Assembly: GCF_018704065.1 (NCBI RefSeq)
Contig: NZ_JAGUQP010000001.1
Span: 198,490-262,489 of the forward strand
Length of the DNA stretch: 64,000 bases
Direction: 5' to 3'
DNA from: Desulfovulcanus ferrireducens
Lineage (GTDB): Bacteria; Desulfobacterota; Desulfovibrionia; Desulfovibrionales; Desulfonatronovibrionaceae
The position numbers and the translations under genes were made by a program. Each line of letters begins with the position of its first letter. Position 1 is the stretch's first letter. Under the pieces are notes generated by a model. That model did not search any database. It was not told the DNA's origin and saw only the letters and a list, made by a program, of their open reading frames with translations. Of the stretch, positions 9,466-18,400 are shown piece by piece.

Positions 9466-9864
9466 TTAATTGATTAATCCAGCTTCTTTTAAGGCCTGGA
9501 TAAGTTTGTCTCGTGAAATGGGTTTAGTCAGATAACTATCAGCCATTCCTTTGAAAAAGGCGGTAGTCACATTTTTAGTATCTGAAAGGGCTGTAGTCAT
9601 TATGGCCTTTGTTTCCTGTCCAATGGGTACATTTTTTTGTTTTTCGATGTTGCGGATTTCTTTCAATGATGTTTGCCCATCCATAACCGGCATCATAATA
9701 TCCATGAAAACTACATCATAAGGATGGTTTTCATCCAAGGCTTTGGTAAAAAGGTCAATTGCTTCCTGGCCGTTCTGGGCTACGTCGCACTGGCCAAACT
9801 CAGATAGAAGTTTAGTCATCAATTTCTGATTTACCGGGTTGTCTTCAACTATGAGCATACGCAT
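9466..9864 (-). CDS. Single-domain receiver (CheY-like)
   Basis: A 132-residue stand-alone receiver. The acidic pocket is VEDN, the acceptor is D55 in VVFMDIMMPVMDG, and the conserved lysine is in YLTKPIS near residue 114. It has the hybrid-kinase-type signature (EDNPVNQKLM) rather than that of classical flagellar CheY. It is convergent with cheR and read from the opposite strand, so it has its own promoter. It may be the diffusible output or a phosphate sink of the adjacent CheA system. Confidence 0.88.
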   Translation of the reverse strand: MRMLIVEDNPVNQKLMTKLLSEFGQCDVAQNGQEAIDLFTKALDENHPYDVVFMDIMMPVMDGQTSLKEIRNIEKQKNVPIGQETKAIMTTALSDTKNVTTAFFKGMADSYLTKPISRDKLIQALKEAGLIN

Positions 9865-9968
9865 GCTATTTCTGTCCCCTTTTAAGTTTATTAAGTTGTT
9901 AAAGTTATATAATTAACTAAGATGCATTTTTTGGTCAATAATTGATATAGATAATCTTTTACGGGCTT

Positions 9969-10805
9969 ATGAAAACCATTTACATAAAAAAGGTTTATCC
10001 TCGACTAGCATATCCGGTAGATAACAAAAAAAAGTCTGAAATTTTTGGTTTGAAAGATACCCAAAAATATCCAGGGTTTTCAGGTCGGATATATGTGGCG
10101 GGCAGGTGTTCTTCCAGTCTTGATCTCGCCTGGGCCTTAATGGATGAAGGCGAAATCCGTACCTGGGACTCTGTCCTGTGTCTTGAACAATGGGCTGGGA
10201 GAGGACAGTTGCGCAGAACCTGGGTTTCACCAGCAGGGAATATTTATGCAGCTTGGTCTTGGCCAGCTCTCCCAGCAAAATGGAAGCCACAGACTTCTAT
10301 TTTAGCCGGTTATATCTTTGCTCGAGCCCTTGCGGAGTTGGGAGCAGAGGTTAAAGTTAAATGGCCTAATGACTTGCTGTTTCAAGGTAAAAAGGTTGGC
10401 GGTGTTTTAGTGGAGGAGAAGAAGGATAAAGTGATGGTGGGTTTTGGTCTGAATGTGGCTTCTAGTCCGGATAGAACGAGTTTGCGCGATGATACCGTTG
10501 TGGAGGCGGGAAATCTGGGGCGGGTATTCGGGAAACTAAATCCAATAATGTTTTGGGGCAAACTTGTGTATAAGAGCTATAATTGGTATATGCATATTTT
10601 AAGCCATTATACTCTGGGTCAGTTTACCTGCGCGGTTACCAAGTTATTGGCTTATTTGGGCCAGGAAGTGGCTGTGGGTTGGGGTAAAGATATTAAATAT
10701 GGTCAAGTGCTTGGATTGGATGTGGATGGCAGTCTTCTTTTAAAGAATGGCTCGAAACTAGTTCGGGTTACTTCCGGAAGTATTATGTTGGAAGATGCTG
10801 GTTGA
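9969..10805 (+). CDS. birA: Biotin--[carboxylase] ligase BirA
   Basis: A 278-residue biotin protein ligase without an obvious N-terminal helix-turn-helix, so probably a non-repressor enzyme. It activates biotin with ATP and attaches it to a carrier lysine. The biotinyl-AMP loop region is EQWAGRGQLRRTWVSP; KWPNDLLFQGKKVGGVLVE and VMVGFGLNV are the other catalytic-core motifs, followed by a short C-terminal SH3-like domain. The biotin-dependent pyruvate carboxylase encoded next is its evident substrate. The first 45 residues are not part of the usual core. Confidence 0.9.
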   Translation: MKTIYIKKVYPRLAYPVDNKKKSEIFGLKDTQKYPGFSGRIYVAGRCSSSLDLAWALMDEGEIRTWDSVLCLEQWAGRGQLRRTWVSPAGNIYAAWSWPALPAKWKPQTSILAGYIFARALAELGAEVKVKWPNDLLFQGKKVGGVLVEEKKDKVMVGFGLNVASSPDRTSLRDDTVVEAGNLGRVFGKLNPIMFWGKLVYKSYNWYMHILSHYTLGQFTCAVTKLLAYLGQEVAVGWGKDIKYGQVLGLDVDGSLLLKNGSKLVRVTSGSIMLEDAG

Positions 10806-11362
10806 ATTGATTTGCTTAGTTGTGCTTGAACCATGAATTTTTTCGCTCCATCTGTGTTGCAAGAGACCCGTACACAAACGTTGTTTTGGCGCGCCTTATT
10901 AAAATTATATTCTTTGAATATTGAATAAAATAACGTATTGTTTGACCTCACGGTAAGTTATTCAATAACTTGTCTGGTTTATGTTAGCCTGTTTGCCATA
11001 GGATAGATATTCAAAAATCTAAACCTAAGTTGAGCGATTTTTTGCAGTTTAAAGTTTGAGATAACGTCAAGGGTAACGCTTTTCGCAATGGCATAGCGCA
11101 CATCCTGTCATTGCGAGGGCAGCGAAGATGCCCGTGGCAATCTCACCCATTAGGTGAAAATCGCTGGTTCAAAATGTACTTTTATTTCAATGTGTTTAAT
11201 GTAAAATTAAATTAAAAATCGCTCAACTTAGGTTAAAGTTGTTGTTATTATCTGTCACATTGTGCCAGAATCTGAATTTGTTTATTTGCACTTATACCTA
11301 ACTAAAAGGATTGACAGGTAACTTCAAACTCTAACCTCCAAACTATATACGGGAGAATTATT
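10806..11362. other. Long intergenic region with a MITE-like element
   Basis: A 557-base gap between birA and pyc. It holds the 213-bp element described separately at 11022-11234 and otherwise AT-rich sequence. The pyc ribosome site is GGGAG at 11351-11355. I see no riboswitch-like structure and no BirA-type operator. Confidence 0.6.
11022..11234. mobile_element. MITE-like element, copy 1 (21-bp perfect terminal inverted repeats)
   Basis: The ends 11022-11042 (AACCTAAGTTGAGCG...) and 11214-11234 (...CGCTCAACTTAGGTT) are exact reverse complements over 21 bases. The 213-bp element has no coding capacity. The interior includes a hairpin-prone segment TCATTGCGAGGGCAGCGAAG (11119-11138) followed by ATGCCCGTGGCAATCTC. 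A second, left-truncated copy lies at 52419-52620. No convincing target-site duplication is visible; flanking bases are TCTA / AAAG. Non-autonomous transposition is inferred from structure only. Confidence 0.75.
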
Positions 11363-14300
11363 ATGGCCATGAAGAAATTTGAGCAGGTAGTAGAGGAGCT
11401 TAAAGGTAAGAAGATACTGGTGGCCAACCGCGGTATACCAGCCAGACGGATAATGCGTTCTATTCACGAAGTTTTTCAGGCCACTTCTGTTCTTACAGTT
11501 ACAGACGTCGATAAAACCGCACCATATACTTCCAGCGCGGCCGAACTTCTTCTTTTGGGTAAAGAGCATCAGGCCTATCTTGATATTGATCGGATTATCA
11601 GGAAAGCCAAATCATTAGGAGTCGTGGCAATTCACCCGGGATGGGGATTTGCCTCGGAAAATTTTTCTTTTGCCGATAAATGTAGAGAGGCCGGAATTGT
11701 TTTTATTGGTCCGGAATCCCGGGCCATGGAACTTTTGGGAAATAAGGTTGCCCTGCGCAATTTGGCCAGAAAGCTGGATGTTCCTATTGTGCCCGGCTCA
11801 GACGGTGCGGTGAGCATTGAAGAGGCCAGAAAAATAATCAAGGAGATGGGGTTGCCGGTCATGCTTAAGGCCGAAGGCGGCGGTGGAGGCCGTGGTATTT
11901 ACGAGGTCTTTGACGAGGATCAGCTAGAAGATGCTTTTATTAAGGCCTCAACACTGGCCCAGGCCTCTTTTGGTAATCCCCGCCTCTTTATTGAAAAATT
12001 GCTCACCTCTGTCCGGCACATTGAGATTCAGGTGGTGGCCGATAAGTATGGTAATGTTTTTGCTTTTGATGAACGCGATTGCACAATACAGCGCAACCAT
12101 CAAAAACTCATAGAGATTACTCCATCACCCTGGCCAAAAATGACTGAGGAACTCAGGGAAAAATTAAAGGAGTATGCTGTTCGCCTGATTAAGGCCGTGA
12201 ATTATCACTCCTTGGCAACGGTAGAATTTCTGGTTGACCAGGAAGGAAATCCCTATCTTATTGAAGTAAATACCAGGTTACAGGTCGAACATGGTATTAC
12301 CGAATGTCGTTATGGAGTGGACTTGGTAGAGGAGCAGATAGCAGTTGCTTTTGGAGCCGAGCTGCGTTTTAATGAAAAGAATACCATCCCCCTTCATCAT
12401 GCCTTCCAGGTGCGTATAAATTGTGAAGACCCACAAAATGATTTTGCTCCTAATGCAGGATTGATCACCAGATACCAGTCCCCTGGCGGGCAGGGTATTC
12501 GCGTGGATTCATGTATTAGTGTAGGATACAATTTCCCTTCGCAATATGATTCTGCTGCTTCCTTGCTTATTGCCTACGGCAATAGCTGGCCAAAGGTATT
12601 GGGGATCATGAATCGTGCCTTGCGCGAGTATATTATCGGAGGGGTAAAGACAACTATTCCTTTTCATCGCAACGTAATTAACCATCCTGAGTTTAGAAAG
12701 GGAGAATTTGATACCAGTTTTGTGCAGAAGAATCCTGACTTGAGGATCTATCGGGACAGAGAGCCCGAAGCCTTGCGTTTATCCAGGCTGGTGGCCGAGA
12801 TTTCAGCTAAAGGATACAATCCTTATGTTCAGCTCGGAGAATATCGAACAGTTCATGATAAACGTTTGGGCCGTTTTACTCCTGTTCTTCCGGAAATTGA
12901 AGAAGAGGGCTATGATTATCCATACCCGCGCGGAGATAGAGATGCAGTTTTAGATTATATTCGTGATTCCGGCTATGTTCATTTTACGGATACAACCCCC
13001 CGGGACATTACCCAGTCCAATAGCGGTAACAGATTTCGTCTGGCCGAAGACAGACTTATTGGGCCTTATCTGGATAATTGCGGATTTTTTTCCATAGAAA
13101 ATGGAGGCGGAGCCCATTTTCACGTGGCTATGCTAGCCAATATGACTTATCCTTTTACTGAAGCCGAAGAATGGAATAGGTTCGCTCCCAAGACTTTGAA
13201 GCAGATTTTGATTCGCTCGACTAATGTCTTGGGATACAAGCCTCAGCCAAAGAATTTGATGCGTCTCACCGGTGAAATGATCTGCGAACACTATGATGTT
13301 ATTCGCTGTTTTGACTTCTTGAACCATATTGAAAATATGCGTCCTTTTGCTGAGGTAGCTTTAAATTCCAAGAGCAATATTTTTGAGCCTGCCATTTCCT
13401 TATCCTATGCGGAAGGCTTTGATGTGCCTCATTATATGGGAGTGGTGCAAGAAATTCTGGATATGGTAAAAGATGTGGCCGGGGTTTCAAGCAAAAAGGC
13501 TCAGAAAATGATTATCCTTGGCTTAAAAGATATGGCCGGGGTTTGTCCTCCTAAGTTTATGCGCGAGCTGGTTTCAGCTATTCGCGAGAAGTATCCGGAA
13601 CTGGTTCTTCATTATCATCGCCATTATACAGACGGCCTTTTTGTACCTACTGTAGTTGAAGCAGCCAAGGCAGGGGCCCATATTGTTGATACAGCTATCG
13701 GTCCGGCTGTGCGTTGGTACGGTCAGGGCGATGTTATGGCCACGGCTGCGTATATGGAGGAGATGGGCCTGAAGGTCAATTTGAACAAGGAGATGATCAG
13801 AAACTGCAGTTTTGTTCTCAAGCAGATTATGCCATACTATGATCGATATACAGCCCCATATTTTCAGGGCATTGATTATGATGTGGTTGAACACGGCATG
13901 CCGGGCGGAGCCACATCTTCATCCCAGGAAGGGGCTATGAAACAGGGCTATATCCACCTCTTGCCCTATATGTTGAAATTTTTGGCTGGAACTCGAAAGA
14001 TCGTTCGTTACCACGACGTAACACCTGGTTCTCAAATCACCTGGAATACAGCGTTTCTGGCAGTTACTGGAGCTTACAAGCGCGGTGGAGAAAAAGGCGT
14101 GCGTAAATTGTTACGGGTTCTCGAAAAGGTGATCACAACTCCGGAAAATGAATTGGATGCTGAGACCAAGAAGGAGAGGTTGGAACTTTATCGGGAAAGT
14201 AACGATGCTTTTCGTGACCTCTTATTAGGTAAATTTGGGCGTTTGCCCTTAGGTTTTCCACCGGCATGGGTTTATGAGAGCGCCTTTGGAGAGCATTTTG

Positions 14301-15049
14301 AACAAGCCCTCTTGGAGAGAACTGAAAATTCTCCGTTAGTCGATTTGCAAGATGTTGATATTGAAGCCGAACGAAAGGCTCTGGCCGAACATCTGGGCCG
14401 AAATCCTAATGCCGAAGAGCTGGTTATGTACTTAAACCATCCGGGTGATGCTTTAAAGACAATAGAGTTTAATCGTCAGTTCGGCGATCCTAACCGCGTA
14501 CCTTTGGATGTCTGGTTCGAAGGCTTAAAACCTGGCGATTCTCTTGATTTTGACGACTCTAATGGAAAGCCTCATCACATGGTTATTCTGGATATATCCA
14601 ATATGGACGTCAATGGAATGAGTGTGGTCAGGTACAGTCTTGATTCCGAGTTCTTTACCTACCAGGTCAAGGTGGGCGAAGCCACAGGAGGTGAACAGAA
14701 AGGTATCGAGATGGCTGATCCTGATAATCCATACCATGTGGGCTCACCAAGCACAGGTGATTTATGGGTCATGCATGTAAAGCCGGGAGATAGAGTGAAA
14801 AAGGGTGAAGAACTCTTTAACATTTCCATCATGAAACAGGAAAAGGCAGTTCTTTCTCCTGTGGACGGTATAGTCAAGAGGGTACTCAAATTTGCTGACT
14901 ATCAAGAAGATAAGAAAATGGTCCCGGTTAAGGAAGGAGAGTTGTTAGTCGAACTTATGCCTATTCCCACCCTTTGTCTTACTTGTAAGGAACCTGTTCT
15001 TCTTGAAGAGGCCAGATTCTGCCATCATTGTGGCCAAAAAATTGCTTAA
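11363..15049 (+). CDS. pyc: Pyruvate carboxylase with C-terminal zinc ribbon
   Basis: A 1228-residue single-chain pyruvate carboxylase, converting pyruvate, bicarbonate and ATP to oxaloacetate. An ATP-grasp biotin carboxylase occupies about 1-470 (EGGGGGRGIYEVFD; FIEKLLTSVRHIEIQV; LIEVNTRLQVEHGITE). The carboxyltransferase domain runs from about 540 (YVHFTDTTPRDITQSN) to EHGMPGGATSSSQEGA. The biotinyl domain near the C-terminus has acceptor K1158 in NISIMKQEKAVLSPVDG, where most carriers have AMKM. Unusually, the protein ends with a CX2C-X11-CX2C zinc ribbon (C1205, C1208, C1220, C1223). It lies between birA and a PEP-synthase-like gene, so it is likely anaplerotic or gluconeogenic. Confidence 0.9.
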   Translation: MAMKKFEQVVEELKGKKILVANRGIPARRIMRSIHEVFQATSVLTVTDVDKTAPYTSSAAELLLLGKEHQAYLDIDRIIRKAKSLGVVAIHPGWGFASENFSFADKCREAGIVFIGPESRAMELLGNKVALRNLARKLDVPIVPGSDGAVSIEEARKIIKEMGLPVMLKAEGGGGGRGIYEVFDEDQLEDAFIKASTLAQASFGNPRLFIEKLLTSVRHIEIQVVADKYGNVFAFDERDCTIQRNHQKLIEITPSPWPKMTEELREKLKEYAVRLIKAVNYHSLATVEFLVDQEGNPYLIEVNTRLQVEHGITECRYGVDLVEEQIAVAFGAELRFNEKNTIPLHHAFQVRINCEDPQNDFAPNAGLITRYQSPGGQGIRVDSCISVGYNFPSQYDSAASLLIAYGNSWPKVLGIMNRALREYIIGGVKTTIPFHRNVINHPEFRKGEFDTSFVQKNPDLRIYRDREPEALRLSRLVAEISAKGYNPYVQLGEYRTVHDKRLGRFTPVLPEIEEEGYDYPYPRGDRDAVLDYIRDSGYVHFTDTTPRDITQSNSGNRFRLAEDRLIGPYLDNCGFFSIENGGGAHFHVAMLANMTYPFTEAEEWNRFAPKTLKQILIRSTNVLGYKPQPKNLMRLTGEMICEHYDVIRCFDFLNHIENMRPFAEVALNSKSNIFEPAISLSYAEGFDVPHYMGVVQEILDMVKDVAGVSSKKAQKMIILGLKDMAGVCPPKFMRELVSAIREKYPELVLHYHRHYTDGLFVPTVVEAAKAGAHIVDTAIGPAVRWYGQGDVMATAAYMEEMGLKVNLNKEMIRNCSFVLKQIMPYYDRYTAPYFQGIDYDVVEHGMPGGATSSSQEGAMKQGYIHLLPYMLKFLAGTRKIVRYHDVTPGSQITWNTAFLAVTGAYKRGGEKGVRKLLRVLEKVITTPENELDAETKKERLELYRESNDAFRDLLLGKFGRLPLGFPPAWVYESAFGEHFEQALLERTENSPLVDLQDVDIEAERKALAEHLGRNPNAEELVMYLNHPGDALKTIEFNRQFGDPNRVPLDVWFEGLKPGDSLDFDDSNGKPHHMVILDISNMDVNGMSVVRYSLDSEFFTYQVKVGEATGGEQKGIEMADPDNPYHVGSPSTGDLWVMHVKPGDRVKKGEELFNISIMKQEKAVLSPVDGIVKRVLKFADYQEDKKMVPVKEGELLVELMPIPTLCLTCKEPVLLEEARFCHHCGQKIA

Positions 15050-15168
15050 ACCTAAGATGAAGCCGGGAAGTTGAGAAGTTAGGCAAGAAAGGAGTTTTTT
15101 TTCTTAATTGCCTAACTTCGTATCTTCTTAACTTCTTTTTTCCCATTGTGGCCAGAAAATTGCTTAAA
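15026..15168 (+). repeat. Duplicated 3' end of pyc
   Basis: The last 25 bases of pyc plus stop (15026-15050, CATTGTGGCCAAAAAATTGC...) recur at 15144-15168 with one mismatch (CATTGTGGCCAGAAAATTGC...). The copies are 118 bases apart and flank a hairpin. This looks like a tandem duplication or recombination scar at the pyc terminus; the second copy is not translated as part of a gene. Confidence 0.85.
15065..15139 (+). terminator. Hairpin after pyc, probable terminator
   Basis: A perfect 12-bp stem pairs GAAGTTAGGCAA (15075-15086) with TTGCCTAACTTC (15108-15119). Outer complementarity (GAAGTTGAGAAG against CTTCTTAACTTC) extends it, and a T run follows at 15135-15141. It is a plausible terminator for pyc, though the loop is long (21 bases) and the outer stem imperfect. 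Confidence 0.5.
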
Positions 15169-15287
15169 TATCTATTGACTAGTCAAACAAGTCCGGGATA
15201 ATGAGGCATAAAATTTTAGCTGGACTGAAAAGGTTGTGACGATAGGCGTGGACAGAAGAGAGTTTATTTTAGGTGAGCCATAAAATA

Positions 15288-15324
15288 ATGTGGATAGGAA
15301 AGGTTTAACCTTTCCTATCCACAT
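15288..15324. promoter_or_regulatory. 37-bp perfect palindrome upstream of the PEP-synthase-like gene
   Basis: ATGTGGATAGGAAAGGTT (15288-15305) is the exact reverse complement of AACCTTTCCTATCCACAT (15307-15324), around a single central T. No T run follows, so it is not a standard terminator. It sits about 85 bases before the next start codon, where an operator or an mRNA leader structure would be placed. Its role is unknown. Confidence 0.75.
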
Positions 15325-15409
15325 TCTATAATATGATATTTGTTGCACACTTTTTTCTAAACATAAACTTTAAATCAAGAATTACGAAATACGAAAAAAG
15401 GAGATGGTA

Positions 15410-18400
15410 ATGGCCAAAGAAGAGAAGCAACAGGGTCAATGTAAAAAAAAGGCGGCCAAAAATCTGGAAAAGATCAAACAAAAATTGGTCTTAACCGGTG
15501 AGGATATTAAAGCCATTGGTGAAGAAGCAGAGCTATTAGTCGGTGGAAAAAATTATAATACTGCCATAATAAGTACCATCGATGACATCAGAGCCCCCCA
15601 ATTTAGAGCCATTTCCTCTTTAGCCTTCCATAAACTCCTAGATGAAACCAAAGTCAATGCCGCAACAATTCGCTCTGTTGTGGATAAAGAATATGACGCC
15701 ATTGATTGGAACGATGCTGAAATAAACAAGGATCCTGAGTATTTGAAAAAATTTGTTCGGAAAACTGCCAGGAAAGTGAGAAATACAACTGGGAAAGAGG
15801 GGACTCTTATTCCTTTGCGCACTTTTATCAACAATGTGGTTGAAGGGTTTGCCACTTCGCCAGAAGGAATCGATCAGCTAAGAAAGCGTTCTGTATTGGT
15901 TCAGGTAGCCATTCTTAGTGTGGATTTGCCGAAAGATGTTCAAGAGGCGGTGCGTCAGGCTTATCGGGAAATATGCAAGGAAGCTGGTCTTGAAAACGTC
16001 CCTGTTGCTGTACGTTCTTCAGCTGCTGGTGAGGACAGCAGAAAGAAAGCTTTTGCCGGACTCCAGGATACATATTTAAATATTGTTGGAGAAAATGCTG
16101 TAGTTGAAGCATATCACTGGGATTGTGCTTCGGCCTATAATTTACGGAGTATGACCTATCGCCGGGAGGCCATTCTGGATGCGGTAGCCAAGGCAGAAAG
16201 TACAGGCGATGATTCCATTGCCATTCAGGCTAAAAAGGAATGGGCCATTGAAAATACTTCATTGTCTGTATGTATCATGCGCATGATAAACCCGGTTATT
16301 TCCGGGACTGCTTTTAGTGCCGATACTGCGACTGGCTGCCGGGGTACAGACCGCAAGGATCTGGTATCTATCGATGCAAGTTACGGTCTGGGCGAGGCTG
16401 TGGTCAGTGGCATGGTCACACCGGATAAATTTTATGTCTATCAGCGTGACGATGGACAAGAAGTAGTAATCCGCTTCATGGGTTATAAAGGAAAGAAGAT
16501 CGTCTATGATGATGACGGAGAAGGCACAAAGGTAGTTGAGGTGCCGGAAGATCAGGCATGTCGCTGGTCTTTGTCTCTTGCTCAGGCCGAAATGGTGGCC
16601 AAGGGGGTTCGGGCCATCAGCAAAGCCTACGGCGGCATGATCATGGATACAGAATTCTGCATTGATAAATGGGACAGGTTATGGTTTGTCCAGGCCCGTC
16701 CAGAGACAAGATGGAACGAGGAGTTAGAAAAGCATCCCCATACTATTTTCATGCGTCGGATGGAGGTTGATCAACAGGCTCTGGAAAATGCAGAGGTGAT
16801 AGTTGAAGGTAATGGAGCTTCCAGGGGTGCCGGGCAAGGAACTGTACGTTTTCTAAGGTCCGCACTGGAATTAAATAAGATTGGCAAGGGGGATGTGCTC
16901 GCTGCTGAACGTACTGATCCGGATATGGTTCCGGGTATGCGTGTTGCTTCGGCTATTATTGCCGACGCAGGCGGAGACACAAGCCATGCCGCGATTACCT
17001 CCCGTGAACTTGGTATCCCTGCTGTGATTGGGGTGAAACGGTTGGAGGTATTGCGCAATCTGGATGGTGAAGAGGTCACAGTAGATGGTTCCAGGGGTAA
17101 AGTATATCGAGGTCTTCTGCCTTTAGTTGAGGTTGGTGGCGAGATTGATGTGAGCAAGCTTCCTGCTACCAGAACTAAAGTGGGGTTAATCCTGGCTGAT
17201 GTCGGGCAGGCGTTATTTTTGTCCCGGTTAAGAGAAGTACCTGACTTTGAGGTGGGCTTACTTCGGGCCGAGTTTATGCTTGGCAATATAGGGGTGCATC
17301 CCATGGCCCTGGAAGCTTATGATAACGGAAGTTTGCAGATGCTGGTCGAAAAGAAATTAAAAGAAATGGAAGATGATTTGACCAAAATTATTAAAGACCA
17401 GCTTGCTGCCGGCGTTGTTACCCTTGATCTGAAACTTAGAAAATATGTGGGCATAGTCACGGGGCTGGCCCAAGAGATAAAAAAACTTACCGAGCAGGAA
17501 GGGGCTAAAGGTACGGACGAGGTTCTGGCCATCCATCGCCAGCTAAGAGAGTTGGATCATAAATGGGATGAACACCTTGATCTGGCCACCAAGAGATTGG
17601 ATACATTAAAGACTTCCACTGATCTTCGTGAACATATAGCAGTAATTATGGGTTATACTGATGAACTTCTCCTGCATGGGGGAAATGATCCTGAGTCTAC
17701 TCAAAAACGGCAGGAGATTGAAGACAGGATCAAAGAAATCGAGGAACGAATTAAGGACGATCCTTTTGTCCAGGAAGTAATGGCCAAAATTAAGGCTTTA
17801 CGCACAGATGTAGCCCAGAAGGTGAGTTTGAAGCAGGGGATGGATGATGTGCGTTCTCTGCCTCAGAAAATTGCCGAAATTTTACACCTCAAAGGTTACC
17901 GTAGCGGAAAGGAACTCTACGTGCAGACCCTGGCCCAGGGTCTGGCTCTTTTTTCCATGGCCTTTTACGGCAAGCCGATTATTTACCGGACAACTGACTA
18001 CAAGACTAATGAATATCGCAACCTTTTGGGTGGATTGCTTTTTGAAGACTATGAAGACAACCCCATGCTTGGTTATCGGGGCGTGGCCAGGGATGTGCAT
18101 GATTGGGAGTTGGAGGCCTTCAAACTCGCTCGCGGAGCCTTTGGCGGTAAGAACCTACAGCTGATGCTTCCCTTCGTGCGTACCCTGGAGCAGGCCAGAA
18201 GTATGAAGCGTTACCTTGCTAATGTGCACAAGTTGCGCTCTGGCGAAGACGGCCTGAAGTTGATTTTGATGTCAGAAATACCAAGTAATGCCATTTTGGC
18301 AAAAGAATTCATCAAGGAGTTTGATGGATTTTCCATTGGCTCCAATGATATGACTCAATTGGTTCTGGGAACTGATAGAGACAATGCCAGATTGAGGCAT

